Source of the DNA: an uncultured Veillonella sp.
GTDB taxonomy: Bacteria; Bacillota; Negativicutes; Veillonellales; Veillonellaceae
Reading direction: 5' to 3'
Assembly: GCA_934216375.1 (NCBI GenBank)
Contig: CAKQBP010000101.1
Span: forward strand, 1 to 5,526
DNA: 5,526 nucleotides
How positions within the stretch are numbered: the stretch's first letter is position 1; every line of letters starts with the position of its first letter. The notes under the pieces are model-generated. The model did not search any database. It was not told where the DNA came from and saw nothing but the letters and a program-made list of their open reading frames with translations. Shown piece by piece: positions 1 through 4,990 of the stretch. The translations under genes were made by a program, and so were the position numbers.

Positions 1-790
1 GATTGGAGCTGAGGAAACCTATGAAGAAGATCTCACAGAGGGCCGTGCTATCGAATTAGAATTTAGGTACTTTGCAAACCGTTTATCGAAACGGCTTCGG
101 AGACGTAGCCTTTATGGGCATACTGTATCTATCAAGGTTCGGTATGATGATTTCACTACCGTATCACGGCAGAAGCGGCTAGATACGCCATCAGATTATG
201 AGCATGTATTTTTTGAAACTGCGCTGCTCTTATGGAATAAGCTCATGCAAGATAAAACGAGTAAGAATCCGAAAGGTACAAAGAAAGACGTAGAAGCACT
301 AGGGGCAACTATGAAAGTGAAATCTACTGATTTTAGATATAGTAGTTCTAAAGATAATCGTTCTAACCATATTGGTTCTAAATATAGTAGTTCCAGTGAG
401 ATTACTTTTATGGATCCGCCGGGTCCTATCCGTTTATTAGGCCTTACTGTGAGTGGTCTCGATGAGAAGGTTCCTATGCAGGACAGTCTCTTTGAATCCC
501 AACAGGATAAAACAGAGGATAAGCTATCTAGTGTGTTAGACTCCTTAGAGTCTAAATTTGGTGAAACCGCTGTCATGAGTGGGGCGTTATGGCAACGCTT
601 TCACGGAGACAATGGAATACGCAGAAAACGGTCAGAGTTGAAAGCGGCAGTGGATGCACAGCCTGATCAAGAGGATGGGGAGTCTATTAATGTTGATGTA
701 GTCTCAACTAAAGAGGCTAATCGGTCTACAATTGCAGATACACACCCATCTATTGAAGGACCTAAAAAGACCGTCAAAAAGGACTTATAA
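1..790 (+). CDS. dinB: DNA polymerase IV (Y-family translesion polymerase), 3' part only
   Basis: This is the C-terminal 262 codons of a gene whose start lies left of the window; the frame runs from base 2 to the TAA at 788-790. The first 80 or so residues read as the little-finger (polymerase-associated) domain of Y-family polymerases: RLSKRLRRRSLYGHTVSIKV, then RYDDFTTVSR, then FFETALLLWNKL. After an interruption the domain resumes at base 425 with PIRLLGLTVSGL, which is typical of DinB. The QDSLF at 479-493 matches the beta-clamp binding motif (QLSLF type), and KFGETAVMSGAL is the usual DinB ending. The protein would copy past damaged template bases at the replication fork while tethered to the clamp. 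Two things are odd. About 58 hydrophilic, Ser/Lys-rich residues sit between WNKL and PIRLLG, where most homologues have a very short linker. A charged tail of about 60 residues follows the normal end. The polymerase core with its catalytic acidic residues is outside the window. Confidence 0.9.
   Translation, partial: IGAEETYEEDLTEGRAIELEFRYFANRLSKRLRRRSLYGHTVSIKVRYDDFTTVSRQKRLDTPSDYEHVFFETALLLWNKLMQDKTSKNPKGTKKDVEALGATMKVKSTDFRYSSSKDNRSNHIGSKYSSSSEITFMDPPGPIRLLGLTVSGLDEKVPMQDSLFESQQDKTEDKLSSVLDSLESKFGETAVMSGALWQRFHGDNGIRRKRSELKAAVDAQPDQEDGESINVDVVSTKEANRSTIADTHPSIEGPKKTVKKDL
337..393 (+). repeat. 12-bp in-frame direct repeat inside the dinB insertion
   Basis: ATATAGTAGTTC occurs at 337-348 and again at 382-393, 45 bp (15 codons) apart and in the same reading frame, giving the repeated peptide (R/K)YSSS. 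It lies within the extra segment of the little-finger domain, so that segment may have grown by short tandem duplication. Confidence 0.6.
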
Positions 791-827
791 AGATTATATT
801 GAATACTTTCGCTAATATAATTATTCG

Positions 828-836
828 TGTTACAAT
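828..836 (+). promoter_or_regulatory. Extended -10 promoter for the small gene at 879
   Basis: TGTTACAAT (TGn followed by a 5/6 match to TATAAT) lies between the dinB stop and the next gene and would start RNA near 843. The best -35 at 17-bp spacing is poor (TTCGCT, 808-813), which is usual for extended -10 promoters. A second TATAAT at 816-821 is an alternative. An in-frame ATG at 837 falls inside this promoter zone, which argues against it as the translation start. Confidence 0.5.
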
Positions 837-878
837 ATGGGTGTAGTGTTAATAAATTACCGCAAGAGAGGTATAGAT

Positions 879-1163
879 ATGAGTTTATTTCGTGTGGCCA
901 TTCATTATGGCGTAAACAGCAATGGTTTCTTGTCCTATGATACAGAAACAAAAACAGTGTCCGTAGATTTACCTGAACAAGAGTGGGTTGATAAGGTAAT
1001 CGCTTACTTAAATAATGAACATGCTATCGAGCATGCTACAGGTCTTGATACGTATGAACGATTGACCGTAAAACCATTAGAATCTTTGGATAACTTTAAA
1101 TTAGCTTTGACACGCATGTGGGAAGCAATCGACGTACAAGTCGACTGGAGTCGTCCGGCATAA
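879..1163 (+). CDS. Small protein of unknown function (94 aa)
   Basis: I do not recognise this family. The start at 879 is chosen because GAGAGG at 866-871 is a good ribosome binding site 7 nt upstream; the in-frame ATG at 837 has no such site and lies in the promoter. The 94-residue product begins MSLFRVAIHYGVNSNG, has no signal peptide or membrane segment, is acidic, and looks like a small mixed alpha/beta cytosolic protein. A likely helix is WVDKVIAYLNNEH, and the C-terminus is Trp-rich (MWEAIDVQVDWSRPA). It has its own promoter and a strong terminator directly behind it, so it is probably monocistronic despite following dinB by only 88 bp. Codon use and the clear start and stop signals support a real gene. 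No function can be assigned. Confidence 0.75.
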   Translation: MSLFRVAIHYGVNSNGFLSYDTETKTVSVDLPEQEWVDKVIAYLNNEHAIEHATGLDTYERLTVKPLESLDNFKLALTRMWEAIDVQVDWSRPA

Positions 1164-1171
1164 ATTGAATG

Positions 1172-1216
1172 AAAGCACCTTGTGATCTACACGTTGGTAG
1201 AAGCAAGGTGTTTTTT
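1172..1216 (+). terminator. Rho-independent terminator after the 94-aa gene
   Basis: CACCTTG (1176-1182) pairs perfectly with CAAGGTG (1204-1210). An inner helix, TCTAC with GTAGA, shortens the loop, and a run of six T follows at 1211-1216. It begins 9 nt after the TAA stop. Confidence 0.88.
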
Positions 1217-1334
1217 GTTTTGCTCAGGTTGGGAAGTAGACGTATGTAAGTATAACTAGTATATACAATACTGTGAATTCTCATTTATGCTTTACAAATG
1301 ATATCGTGTATACAAGATTTATAAAGGTTTAGGG
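1217..1334. other. Intergenic stretch before the catalase promoter
   Basis: This is the upstream part of a 268-bp gap between the terminator at 1216 and the catalase start at 1485. It is AT-rich, and I see no open frame with a ribosome binding site and no convincing hairpin or promoter. The rest of the gap holds the catalase promoter, operator and leader listed separately. Confidence 0.5.
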
Positions 1335-1363
1335 TTGTTCTGTTAAAAAATTTGTGCTATTCT
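1335..1363 (+). promoter_or_regulatory. Catalase gene promoter
   Basis: TTGTTC (1335-1340), a 17-bp spacer, then TATTCT (1358-1363) preceded by TGC (1355-1357), an extended -10. RNA would start near 1370, giving a leader of about 115 nt before the ATG at 1485. The match is moderate, but the spacing and the palindrome just downstream fit well. Confidence 0.55.
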
Positions 1364-1378
1364 AATTACATATTAATG

Positions 1379-1391
1379 GATAATAATTATC
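1379..1391. promoter_or_regulatory. Fur/PerR-type operator in the catalase control region
   Basis: GATAATAATTATC is a 6-1-6 inverted repeat, the core of the 7-1-7 TGATAATnATTATCA operator recognised by Fur-family regulators. It sits about 10 to 20 nt after the predicted transcription start, where a bound repressor would block transcription. In Firmicutes, PerR represses katA through such boxes and releases them when peroxide oxidises its metal site. Whether this one is read by PerR, Fur or another family member cannot be told from sequence. Confidence 0.6.
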
Positions 1392-1439
1392 TGTTAATAA
1401 TTTTTATTGTAATTGAGATATATGATTTAAAAATTATGT

Positions 1440-1454
1440 AAAGTAAATTACTTT
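1440..1454. promoter_or_regulatory. Second 7-1-7 palindrome in the catalase leader
   Basis: AAAGTAA at 1440-1446 and TTACTTT at 1448-1454 form a perfect inverted repeat around one central A, with the same 7-1-7 geometry as Fur-family sites but a different half-site. It lies 31 nt before the ATG. It could be a second operator or, with only one loop base, merely a DNA palindrome rather than an RNA hairpin. The role is inferred from geometry alone. Confidence 0.35.
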
Positions 1455-1484
1455 CATTTTGATCTCTAAGTAGGAGTTTGTAAC

Positions 1485-2948
1485 ATGAATAATGAAAAGA
1501 AACTAACAACCGCCTTTGGCGCTCCCGTACCAGATAATCGCAACTCTGCTACAGCAGGTAAACGTGGTCCTGTATTGATGCAAGATGTTTGGCTCATGGA
1601 GAAATTAGCTCATTTTGAGCGCGAAGTGATTCCTGAACGCCGTATGCATGCTAAAGGATCCGGTGCATTTGGTACTTTCACAGTAACCAATGACATTACA
1701 AAATATACGAAAGCAAAAATTTTCTCTGAAGTAGGCAAGCAAACGCCGTTATTCGTGCGTTTCTCCACCGTTGCCGGTGAGCGTGGTGCGGCCGATGCAG
1801 AACGCGACATTCGTGGCTTTGCTGTAAAATTTTATACGGAAGAAGGAAACTGGGACCTCGTAGGTAACAATACACCGGTATTCTTTATCCGCGATCCATT
1901 GCAATTTCCTGATTTGAACCGCGCTGTAAAACGGAATCCGAAAACAAATCTTCGCGATGCGACAGCAAACTGGGACTTCTGGACTAGCTTGCCAGAGGCG
2001 ATTCACCAAGTAACAATTGTCATGAGTGACCGTGGTATTCCTAAATCCTACCGCACAATGCATGGCTTTGGCAGTCATACATACAGTCTTATCAACGAAG
2101 ACGATGAGCGCGTATGGGTTAAATTTCATTGGGTTTGCCAACAGCCGATTGAAAATCTTTCCGACGCTGAGGCGGCTAATGTGGTAGCTAATGACCGTGA
2201 AAGTCACCAACGTGATCTCTTTGAGGCTATTGAAAAAGGCGATTTCCCTAAATGGAAATTATGCATCCAAGTGATGACCGAAGAGCAAGCTAACAATATG
2301 CCATACAATCCATTCGATTTAACAAAAGTATGGTATCATGACGAATTCCCATTGATTGAAGTTGGTGTGATGGAACTTAATCGCAATCCAGAAAATTATT
2401 TCCAAGATGTAGAACAAGCGGCCTTTGCACCGACTACAATTATTCCGGGTATCTCTTTCTCTCCTGATAGAATGCTTCAAGGTCGTTTGTTCTCTTATGC
2501 CGATGCGCAACGCTATCGTCTAGGGGCAAATTATTATCAAATCCCTGTTAATGCCGCTAAATGCCCTGTAAATATCTATCATCGCGATGGTCAAGGGCGT
2601 ATAGATGGAAACCATGGGTCTACAATTGGCTACGCTCCTAATAGCTTTGGTGAATGGGCTGAACAACCAGAATTTAAAAATCCTCCTCTCAATGTATCTG
2701 GTCCAGCTTACCAATATGACTTCTATGAAGACGACTCTGACTTCTTTACACAACCAGGTAAATTGTTCCGCCTCATGAGCCCTGAACAACAACAAGCATT
2801 GTTTGATAACACCGCAGCGGCTATGAATGGTGTACCTGATTTTATCAAAGAACGTCATGCAAAACATTGCTACCAATGTGATCCAGCTTATGGTGAAGGC
2901 GTTGCTAAAGCATTGGGTATGGACATTGACTTTAGTGATGTAAAATAA
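1485..2948 (+). CDS. katA: Monofunctional heme catalase, small-subunit clade 3 type
   Basis: The 487-residue product breaks hydrogen peroxide down to water and oxygen in the cytoplasm as a heme tetramer. The distal catalytic His is His55 in [12 protein letters not shown], the distal Asn is Asn128 in [13 protein letters not shown], and the proximal heme ligand is Tyr338 in [14 protein letters not shown]. The length and the lack of a C-terminal flavodoxin-like domain place it in the small-subunit group, typically NADPH-binding. The start is set by TAGGAG at 1471-1476, 8 nt before the ATG, and the protein begins in the usual way ([18 protein letters not shown]). No frameshift or missing active-site residue is seen. 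It stands alone with its own promoter and a Fur/PerR-like operator, consistent with induction by peroxide. In a mostly anaerobic lineage such as Veillonella, where catalase is patchy, it could be an acquired or selectively kept gene; that part is inference. Confidence 0.96.
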   Translation: MNNEKKLTTAFGAPVPDNRNSATAGKRGPVLMQDVWLMEKLAHFEREVIPERRMHAKGSGAFGTFTVTNDITKYTKAKIFSEVGKQTPLFVRFSTVAGERGAADAERDIRGFAVKFYTEEGNWDLVGNNTPVFFIRDPLQFPDLNRAVKRNPKTNLRDATANWDFWTSLPEAIHQVTIVMSDRGIPKSYRTMHGFGSHTYSLINEDDERVWVKFHWVCQQPIENLSDAEAANVVANDRESHQRDLFEAIEKGDFPKWKLCIQVMTEEQANNMPYNPFDLTKVWYHDEFPLIEVGVMELNRNPENYFQDVEQAAFAPTTIIPGISFSPDRMLQGRLFSYADAQRYRLGANYYQIPVNAAKCPVNIYHRDGQGRIDGNHGSTIGYAPNSFGEWAEQPEFKNPPLNVSGPAYQYDFYEDDSDFFTQPGKLFRLMSPEQQQALFDNTAAAMNGVPDFIKERHAKHCYQCDPAYGEGVAKALGMDIDFSDVK

Positions 2949-3133
2949 GGGAATACATCCTATTTAAACAACAGAAAAGACAGTTAATCTAAACAAGACT
3001 AACGATTGAAAAGAACTTTCTTAACTAATAACTCTCTTACACTTATATAAAATACAAATCTATAAAAAATCTAAATTCACACAAAAGTTTTATACACTGA
3101 TACCAATTATCTTATAAACAAATAAAACCCTTT
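2949..3133. other. AT-rich gap after katA
   Basis: Part of a 354-bp gap between katA and the phosphatase gene. It is very AT-rich with many stop codons in all frames, and I find no gene, no clear promoter and no strong hairpin before the terminator at 3134. It probably serves as a long katA 3' untranslated region. Confidence 0.5.
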
Positions 3134-3197
3134 AAAGGGCCTTTGCTAATCACATCTAAGTTAAGAATCATCAAAGATGTGTAGCAAGGGCCCTTTT
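3134..3197 (+). terminator. Long-stem terminator between katA and the phosphatase gene
   Basis: The arm at 3134-3156 (starts AAAGGGCC, ends CACATC) pairs with 3176-3196 (starts GATGTG, ends GGGCCCTTT) over about 20 bp, with one mismatch and a 2-nt bulge, and ends in TTTT. It lies 185 nt beyond the katA stop. The left arm is preceded by A- and T-rich sequence, so some activity on the other strand is possible. Confidence 0.8.
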
Positions 3198-3234
3198 ACT
3201 GTGTTAAAATATACAAATTTCAGAAGAATTTTAG

Positions 3235-3240
3235 TATAAT
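3235..3240 (+). promoter_or_regulatory. Likely -10 element for the phosphatase gene
   Basis: A perfect TATAAT lies 63 nt before the ATG. At 17-bp spacing the -35 would be TACAAA (3212-3217), a weak match, so this call rests mostly on the -10. The 3241-3302 leader holds two copies of GTTATATG but no obvious operator. AGGAGG at 3292-3297 is the ribosome binding site, 5 nt before the start. Confidence 0.4.
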
Positions 3241-3302
3241 TATGTAGAGTTATATGATGTATTAAAGTTGCACGTAATGTTATATGTGAATAGGAGGCAA
3301 TT

Positions 3303-4319
3303 ATGAAATCTAGTAGTTTGGCATGGTATGTGGCGGTGGCTTGCATTGGAGGAAGCCTTTGTGTGGGTTCTGTAGTACAGGCGAATTCTCCAGAGACGGT
3401 GAAAGTAAATAGCCCTGTTTCTGCTGCTGTTGTAACGCAGGCTCAACCAGCTCAACCTGTTACTGTTACAGCAGCTAAGAATGATGTAGCTAGTGCTGCA
3501 GCAAATAATACAGTAGCTAATAATGCGGTAGTTAATAGTGAATCGGCGAATGATGCGGCAACACAGGTTGAACAGGCAGCACTCAAGCAAAAGCAGCAGT
3601 ACCAAGCTGACACAGAGACGATGGGGCTGTTATGGATGCGCACCTCTGCGGAGTACAGAGCGCTGGCGTATCAAGGGTATAATGTGGCAATGAATGCCGT
3701 TAAGATGGCCGTTACTGATCCATCTCATCAAAGAAAACCTTTAGCTATCGTTCTTGATGCGGACGAAACTGTAGTGGATAATACCAAGTTGATGGGTGAA
3801 AGTATAGCAAACGGTAATGGTCGTTTTGATGCTCCTTGGTGGCGTCAAGCCGTGCATCAAGGAAAATCGCAAGCCATGCCTGGAGCCGTTGAATTTTTAA
3901 ATGAAGTTCATAAACAAGGGGTAGAAATCTTCTATGTTTCAAATCGCTACGCACCTGTAAACCTTGACGTAACGATACAGAATTTTAAAGAACTAGGATT
4001 CCCATCTGTTGATAAAGACCATGTACTACTATTCGAAAAAGACTCTGACAAACAACCTCGCTTTGATATGATTGCCAAAAAATATTATGTCGTTGTATAC
4101 ATGGGCGATAACGCCGGTGATTTTCCAATCGGTACAAAAGGCAAGACTTTAGCTGAAAGAAATGGCATCATCGATGCTCATAAAGAAGACTTTGGTACTA
4201 CCTTTGTCGTATTCCCAAACCCTGCCTATGGATCTTGGGTAAGTGCATTGGCAAAAGGCTATCAAAACCTCAGCCCAGAAGAACAAAAACAAGTGAATAA
4301 CCAATACCTACAACAATAA
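3303..4319 (+). CDS. Secreted HAD-superfamily acid phosphatase / 5'-nucleotidase, e(P4) (class C) family
   Basis: The 338-residue protein has the four HAD IIIB signatures: LDADETVVDN with nucleophile Asp152 and Asp154, FYVSNR with Ser213, a lysine region FEKDSDKQPR (Lys246 or Lys250), and MGDNAGDF with Asp269 and Asp273. Family members are Mg-dependent phosphatases outside the cytoplasm that remove phosphate from nucleotides such as NMN, releasing nucleosides for uptake. Residues 1-27 form a signal peptide (hydrophobic AWYVAVACIGG, cleavage after VQA). The Cys residues at 14 and 20 do not sit in a good lipobox, so despite the family name it may not be a lipoprotein. Residues 28-95 are a low-complexity Ala/Val/Asn/Gln linker, after which the core begins near QYQADTETMGLLWMRTSAEY. 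AGGAGG 5 nt before the ATG fixes the start. The gene is alone in its unit. Substrate is not predictable. Confidence 0.9.
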   Translation: MKSSSLAWYVAVACIGGSLCVGSVVQANSPETVKVNSPVSAAVVTQAQPAQPVTVTAAKNDVASAAANNTVANNAVVNSESANDAATQVEQAALKQKQQYQADTETMGLLWMRTSAEYRALAYQGYNVAMNAVKMAVTDPSHQRKPLAIVLDADETVVDNTKLMGESIANGNGRFDAPWWRQAVHQGKSQAMPGAVEFLNEVHKQGVEIFYVSNRYAPVNLDVTIQNFKELGFPSVDKDHVLLFEKDSDKQPRFDMIAKKYYVVVYMGDNAGDFPIGTKGKTLAERNGIIDAHKEDFGTTFVVFPNPAYGSWVSALAKGYQNLSPEEQKQVNNQYLQQ

Positions 4320-4334
4320 GTTTATAAGTGACGA

Positions 4335-4398
4335 CTATAGCAATTAGCTATTAACCAATGTTTATAACAATGAGCTAATAACTGCTATCTATAGCAAT
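4335..4398. repeat. Direct repeats flanking an inverted repeat behind the phosphatase gene
   Basis: CTATAGCAAT occurs at 4335-4344 and 4389-4398. Between them, ATAGCA plus ATTAGCT on the left (from 4337) can pair with AGCTAAT plus TGCTAT on the right (to 4388), with a short bulge. There is no T-run, so it is at best a weak or factor-dependent terminator. It could also be a remnant of a small inserted element. Confidence 0.4.
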
Positions 4399-4407
4399 AA
4401 GGACGCC

Positions 4408-4437
4408 TTGCGTATACTTTATTAAAAACGATATAAT
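4408..4437 (+). promoter_or_regulatory. Promoter of the tRNA-Arg / guide-RNA unit
   Basis: TTGCGT (4408-4413), an 18-bp spacer and a perfect TATAAT (4432-4437). RNA would begin near 4444, only about 5 nt before the tRNA 5' end, a typical tRNA promoter position. No further promoter is seen before the terminator at 4596-4623, so this one probably drives both RNAs. Confidence 0.65.
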
Positions 4438-4448
4438 AAAGTGTACAT

Positions 4449-4525
4449 GCGTCTATAGCTCAACCGGACAGAGCGTCAGTTTCCTAAACTGTAGGTTGGG
4501 GGTTCGATTCCCTCTAGGCGCACCA
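4449..4525 (+). tRNA. tRNA-Arg (anticodon CCU, reads AGG)
   Basis: All arms fold. The acceptor GCGTCTA pairs with TAGGCGC (one G-U), followed by discriminator A and an encoded CCA at 4523-4525. The D stem is GCTC/GAGC. The anticodon arm TCAGT/ACTGT surrounds TTCCTAA, placing CCT at 4483-4485. The variable loop is AGGTT, and the T arm GGGGG/CCCTC has loop TTCGATT. The outermost anticodon-stem pair is T-T (4476/4492), a small irregularity. It decodes the rare AGG codon. The tRNA is followed without any gap or terminator by the guide-like RNA at 4526. Confidence 0.95.
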
Positions 4526-4623
4526 GTAGGATAGAGCTGCAGTTTCGCCTTAATACTCGTAAGAATCTATTAAGGTAGGGCCTTGTGCCGAAATCAAAGG
4601 ACACAATTTATTTGTGTCCTTTT
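4526..4623 (+). ncRNA. Putative natural single-guide RNA (fused crRNA-like and tracrRNA-like RNA)
   Basis: In order: 21 nt between the tRNA CCA and the scaffold (4526-4546, ending GCTGCAGTTTC) that could serve as guide; a repeat-like strand GCCTTAATACTC (4547-4558); a GTAA tetraloop (4559-4562); an anti-repeat GAATCTATTAAGGT (4563-4576); a nexus GGC-CTTGT-GCC (4579-4589); the linker GAAATCA; and a terminator hairpin. The eight-pair lower stem, the AC versus ATCT bulge and the nexus match the repeat:tracrRNA duplex of the array next door. Positions 4562-4596 align ungapped to tracrRNA 4789-4823 with 27 of 35 identical, all differences being transitions. Four pairs are changed on both strands with pairing kept. 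This is the architecture of engineered single-guide RNAs for Staphylococcus aureus-type Cas9 (from memory). A role in Cas9-guided repression, as for S. pyogenes long-form tracrRNA, is inferred. It could instead be a decaying tracrRNA copy, though the covariation argues against that. Confidence 0.8.
4596..4623 (+). terminator. Terminator of the tRNA / guide-RNA unit
   Basis: AAAGGACACAA (4596-4606) pairs perfectly with TTGTGTCCTTT (4612-4622) around a 5-nt loop, ending in TTTT (4620-4623). It occupies the place of the 3' hairpin of a guide-RNA scaffold, directly after the linker shared with the tracrRNA, so it may act both as terminator and as a Cas9-bound stem-loop. Confidence 0.85.
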
Positions 4624-4728
4624 CCTCTTTATTCTTATTAGAATTCTACTATTAATAGAAAAATAATAGGGTTATTATAGTTGTTTGATTAAAGATAAAA
4701 CAAATTGATGAATAAAAATTAGAAAGTA
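4624..4728. other. AT-rich spacer between the two small-RNA units
   Basis: No gene is visible. Two overlapping-type palindromes, TAGAATTCTA and CTATTAATAG, lie near 4640-4660. They could be protein sites or chance features of very AT-rich DNA. The tracrRNA promoter starts at 4729. Confidence 0.4.
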
Positions 4729-4757
4729 TTGACATATAAGTAATACTGATATATTAT
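4729..4757 (+). promoter_or_regulatory. tracrRNA promoter
   Basis: A perfect TTGACA (4729-4734), an ideal 17-bp spacer and TATTAT (4752-4757, 5/6). RNA would start near A4764, immediately before the anti-repeat at 4766. This is the strongest promoter seen in the window. Confidence 0.85.
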
Positions 4758-4763
4758 GTAATT

Positions 4764-4893
4764 AGATTTTACCATAGCGAAAGGTTACAGAATCTACTAA
4801 AATAAGACTTTATGTCGAAATCACTACTATCAAGTAGTTATTAACAATAGTATATGTAAATTTTGTTAGTAGTACATATTACTAATGTTTTTT
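4764..4893 (+). ncRNA. tracrRNA of the type II CRISPR system
   Basis: The trans-acting RNA pairs with the repeats of pre-crRNA so that RNase III can cut the duplex, and then holds the crRNA in Cas9. Bases 4766-4803 are an anti-repeat to the 36-nt array repeat: TTTTA, CATAGCGAAA, TTACAGA and ACTAAAA match exactly, G4783, G4784 and T4803 form G-U pairs, and ATCT at 4792-4795 forms the bulge. The nexus GAC-TTTAT-GTC (4806-4816) follows, then a 6-bp hairpin ACTACT/AGTAGT (4823-4838). An AT-rich hairpin with TTTTTT ends it near 4893; readthrough would extend it to 4936. The CAGAATCTACTAAAA segment and the nexus spacing closely resemble S. aureus Cas9 tracrRNA as I remember it. It lies upstream of the array on the same strand. 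Confidence 0.93.
4848..4893 (+). terminator. First, AT-rich terminator of the tracrRNA
   Basis: TAGTATATGTA (4848-4858) pairs with 4873-4884 with a single bulged base and a 14-nt loop; TTTTTT follows at 4888-4893. A shorter alternative stem TTAGTA/TACTAA (4866-4885) competes. The low GC content suggests it may leak, which would explain the stronger terminator just behind it. Confidence 0.6.
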
Positions 4894-4905
4894 GTGTGGA
4901 ATTTT

Positions 4906-4936
4906 GAGCACAGGTCTTATGATCTGTGCTCTTTTT
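4906..4936 (+). terminator. Second, strong terminator between tracrRNA and array
   Basis: GAGCACAGGTC (4906-4916) pairs with GATCTGTGCTC (4921-4931), 11 pairs including one G-U, with loop TTAT and then TTTTT (4932-4936). It would stop tracrRNA readthrough into the CRISPR array, so the array should need its own transcription start. Confidence 0.88.
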
Positions 4937-4942
4937 GTTATT

Positions 4943-4978
4943 GATTTATTATAGCGAAAAGCTACAAAAGTGCTTAAC
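4943..4978. repeat. Inverted degenerate CRISPR repeat (leader anti-repeat)
   Basis: This 36-nt stretch resembles the reverse complement of the array repeat: TTTAT, ATAGCGAAAA, TACA and a final AAC are shared. In RNA, 4945-4961 could form 17 continuous pairs with the 3' half of a repeat, including two G-U pairs. It ends 12 nt before the first repeat. It also resembles the tracrRNA anti-repeat at 4766-4803. It could act as a cis hairpin arm or be an inactive remnant. Confidence 0.65.
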
Positions 4979-4990
4979 TTCGTTGTTGAG

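Noticed and set aside
215..222. GAAACTGC inside dinB, complementary to the last 8 nt of the putative guide at 4526-4546
   Set aside because: An 8-nt match is not surprising in about 11 kb of double-stranded search space, pairing does not extend cleanly, and the adjacent bases (AAAAAA on the protospacer strand) do not fit an S. aureus-like PAM.
837..878. In-frame upstream ATG at 837 for the small gene
   Set aside because: It overlaps the end of the extended -10 promoter and lacks a ribosome binding site, while the ATG at 879 has GAGAGG at good spacing.
1749..2876. Long minus-strand open frames opposite the catalase gene
   Set aside because: The + strand frame encodes a complete catalase with all active-site residues. 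The opposite frames have no ribosome binding sites and no recognisable protein content.
3240..3605. A 121-codon minus-strand frame over the phosphatase start
   Set aside because: It is opposite the signal peptide and low-complexity linker of a well-supported gene and has a biased Tyr/Ser/Cys/Arg composition with no start signal.
4500..4525. tRNA 3' end as an integration site (attB) for a mobile element
   Set aside because: No second copy of the tRNA 3' sequence and no integrase gene are visible. What follows the tRNA is explained by the guide-like RNA.
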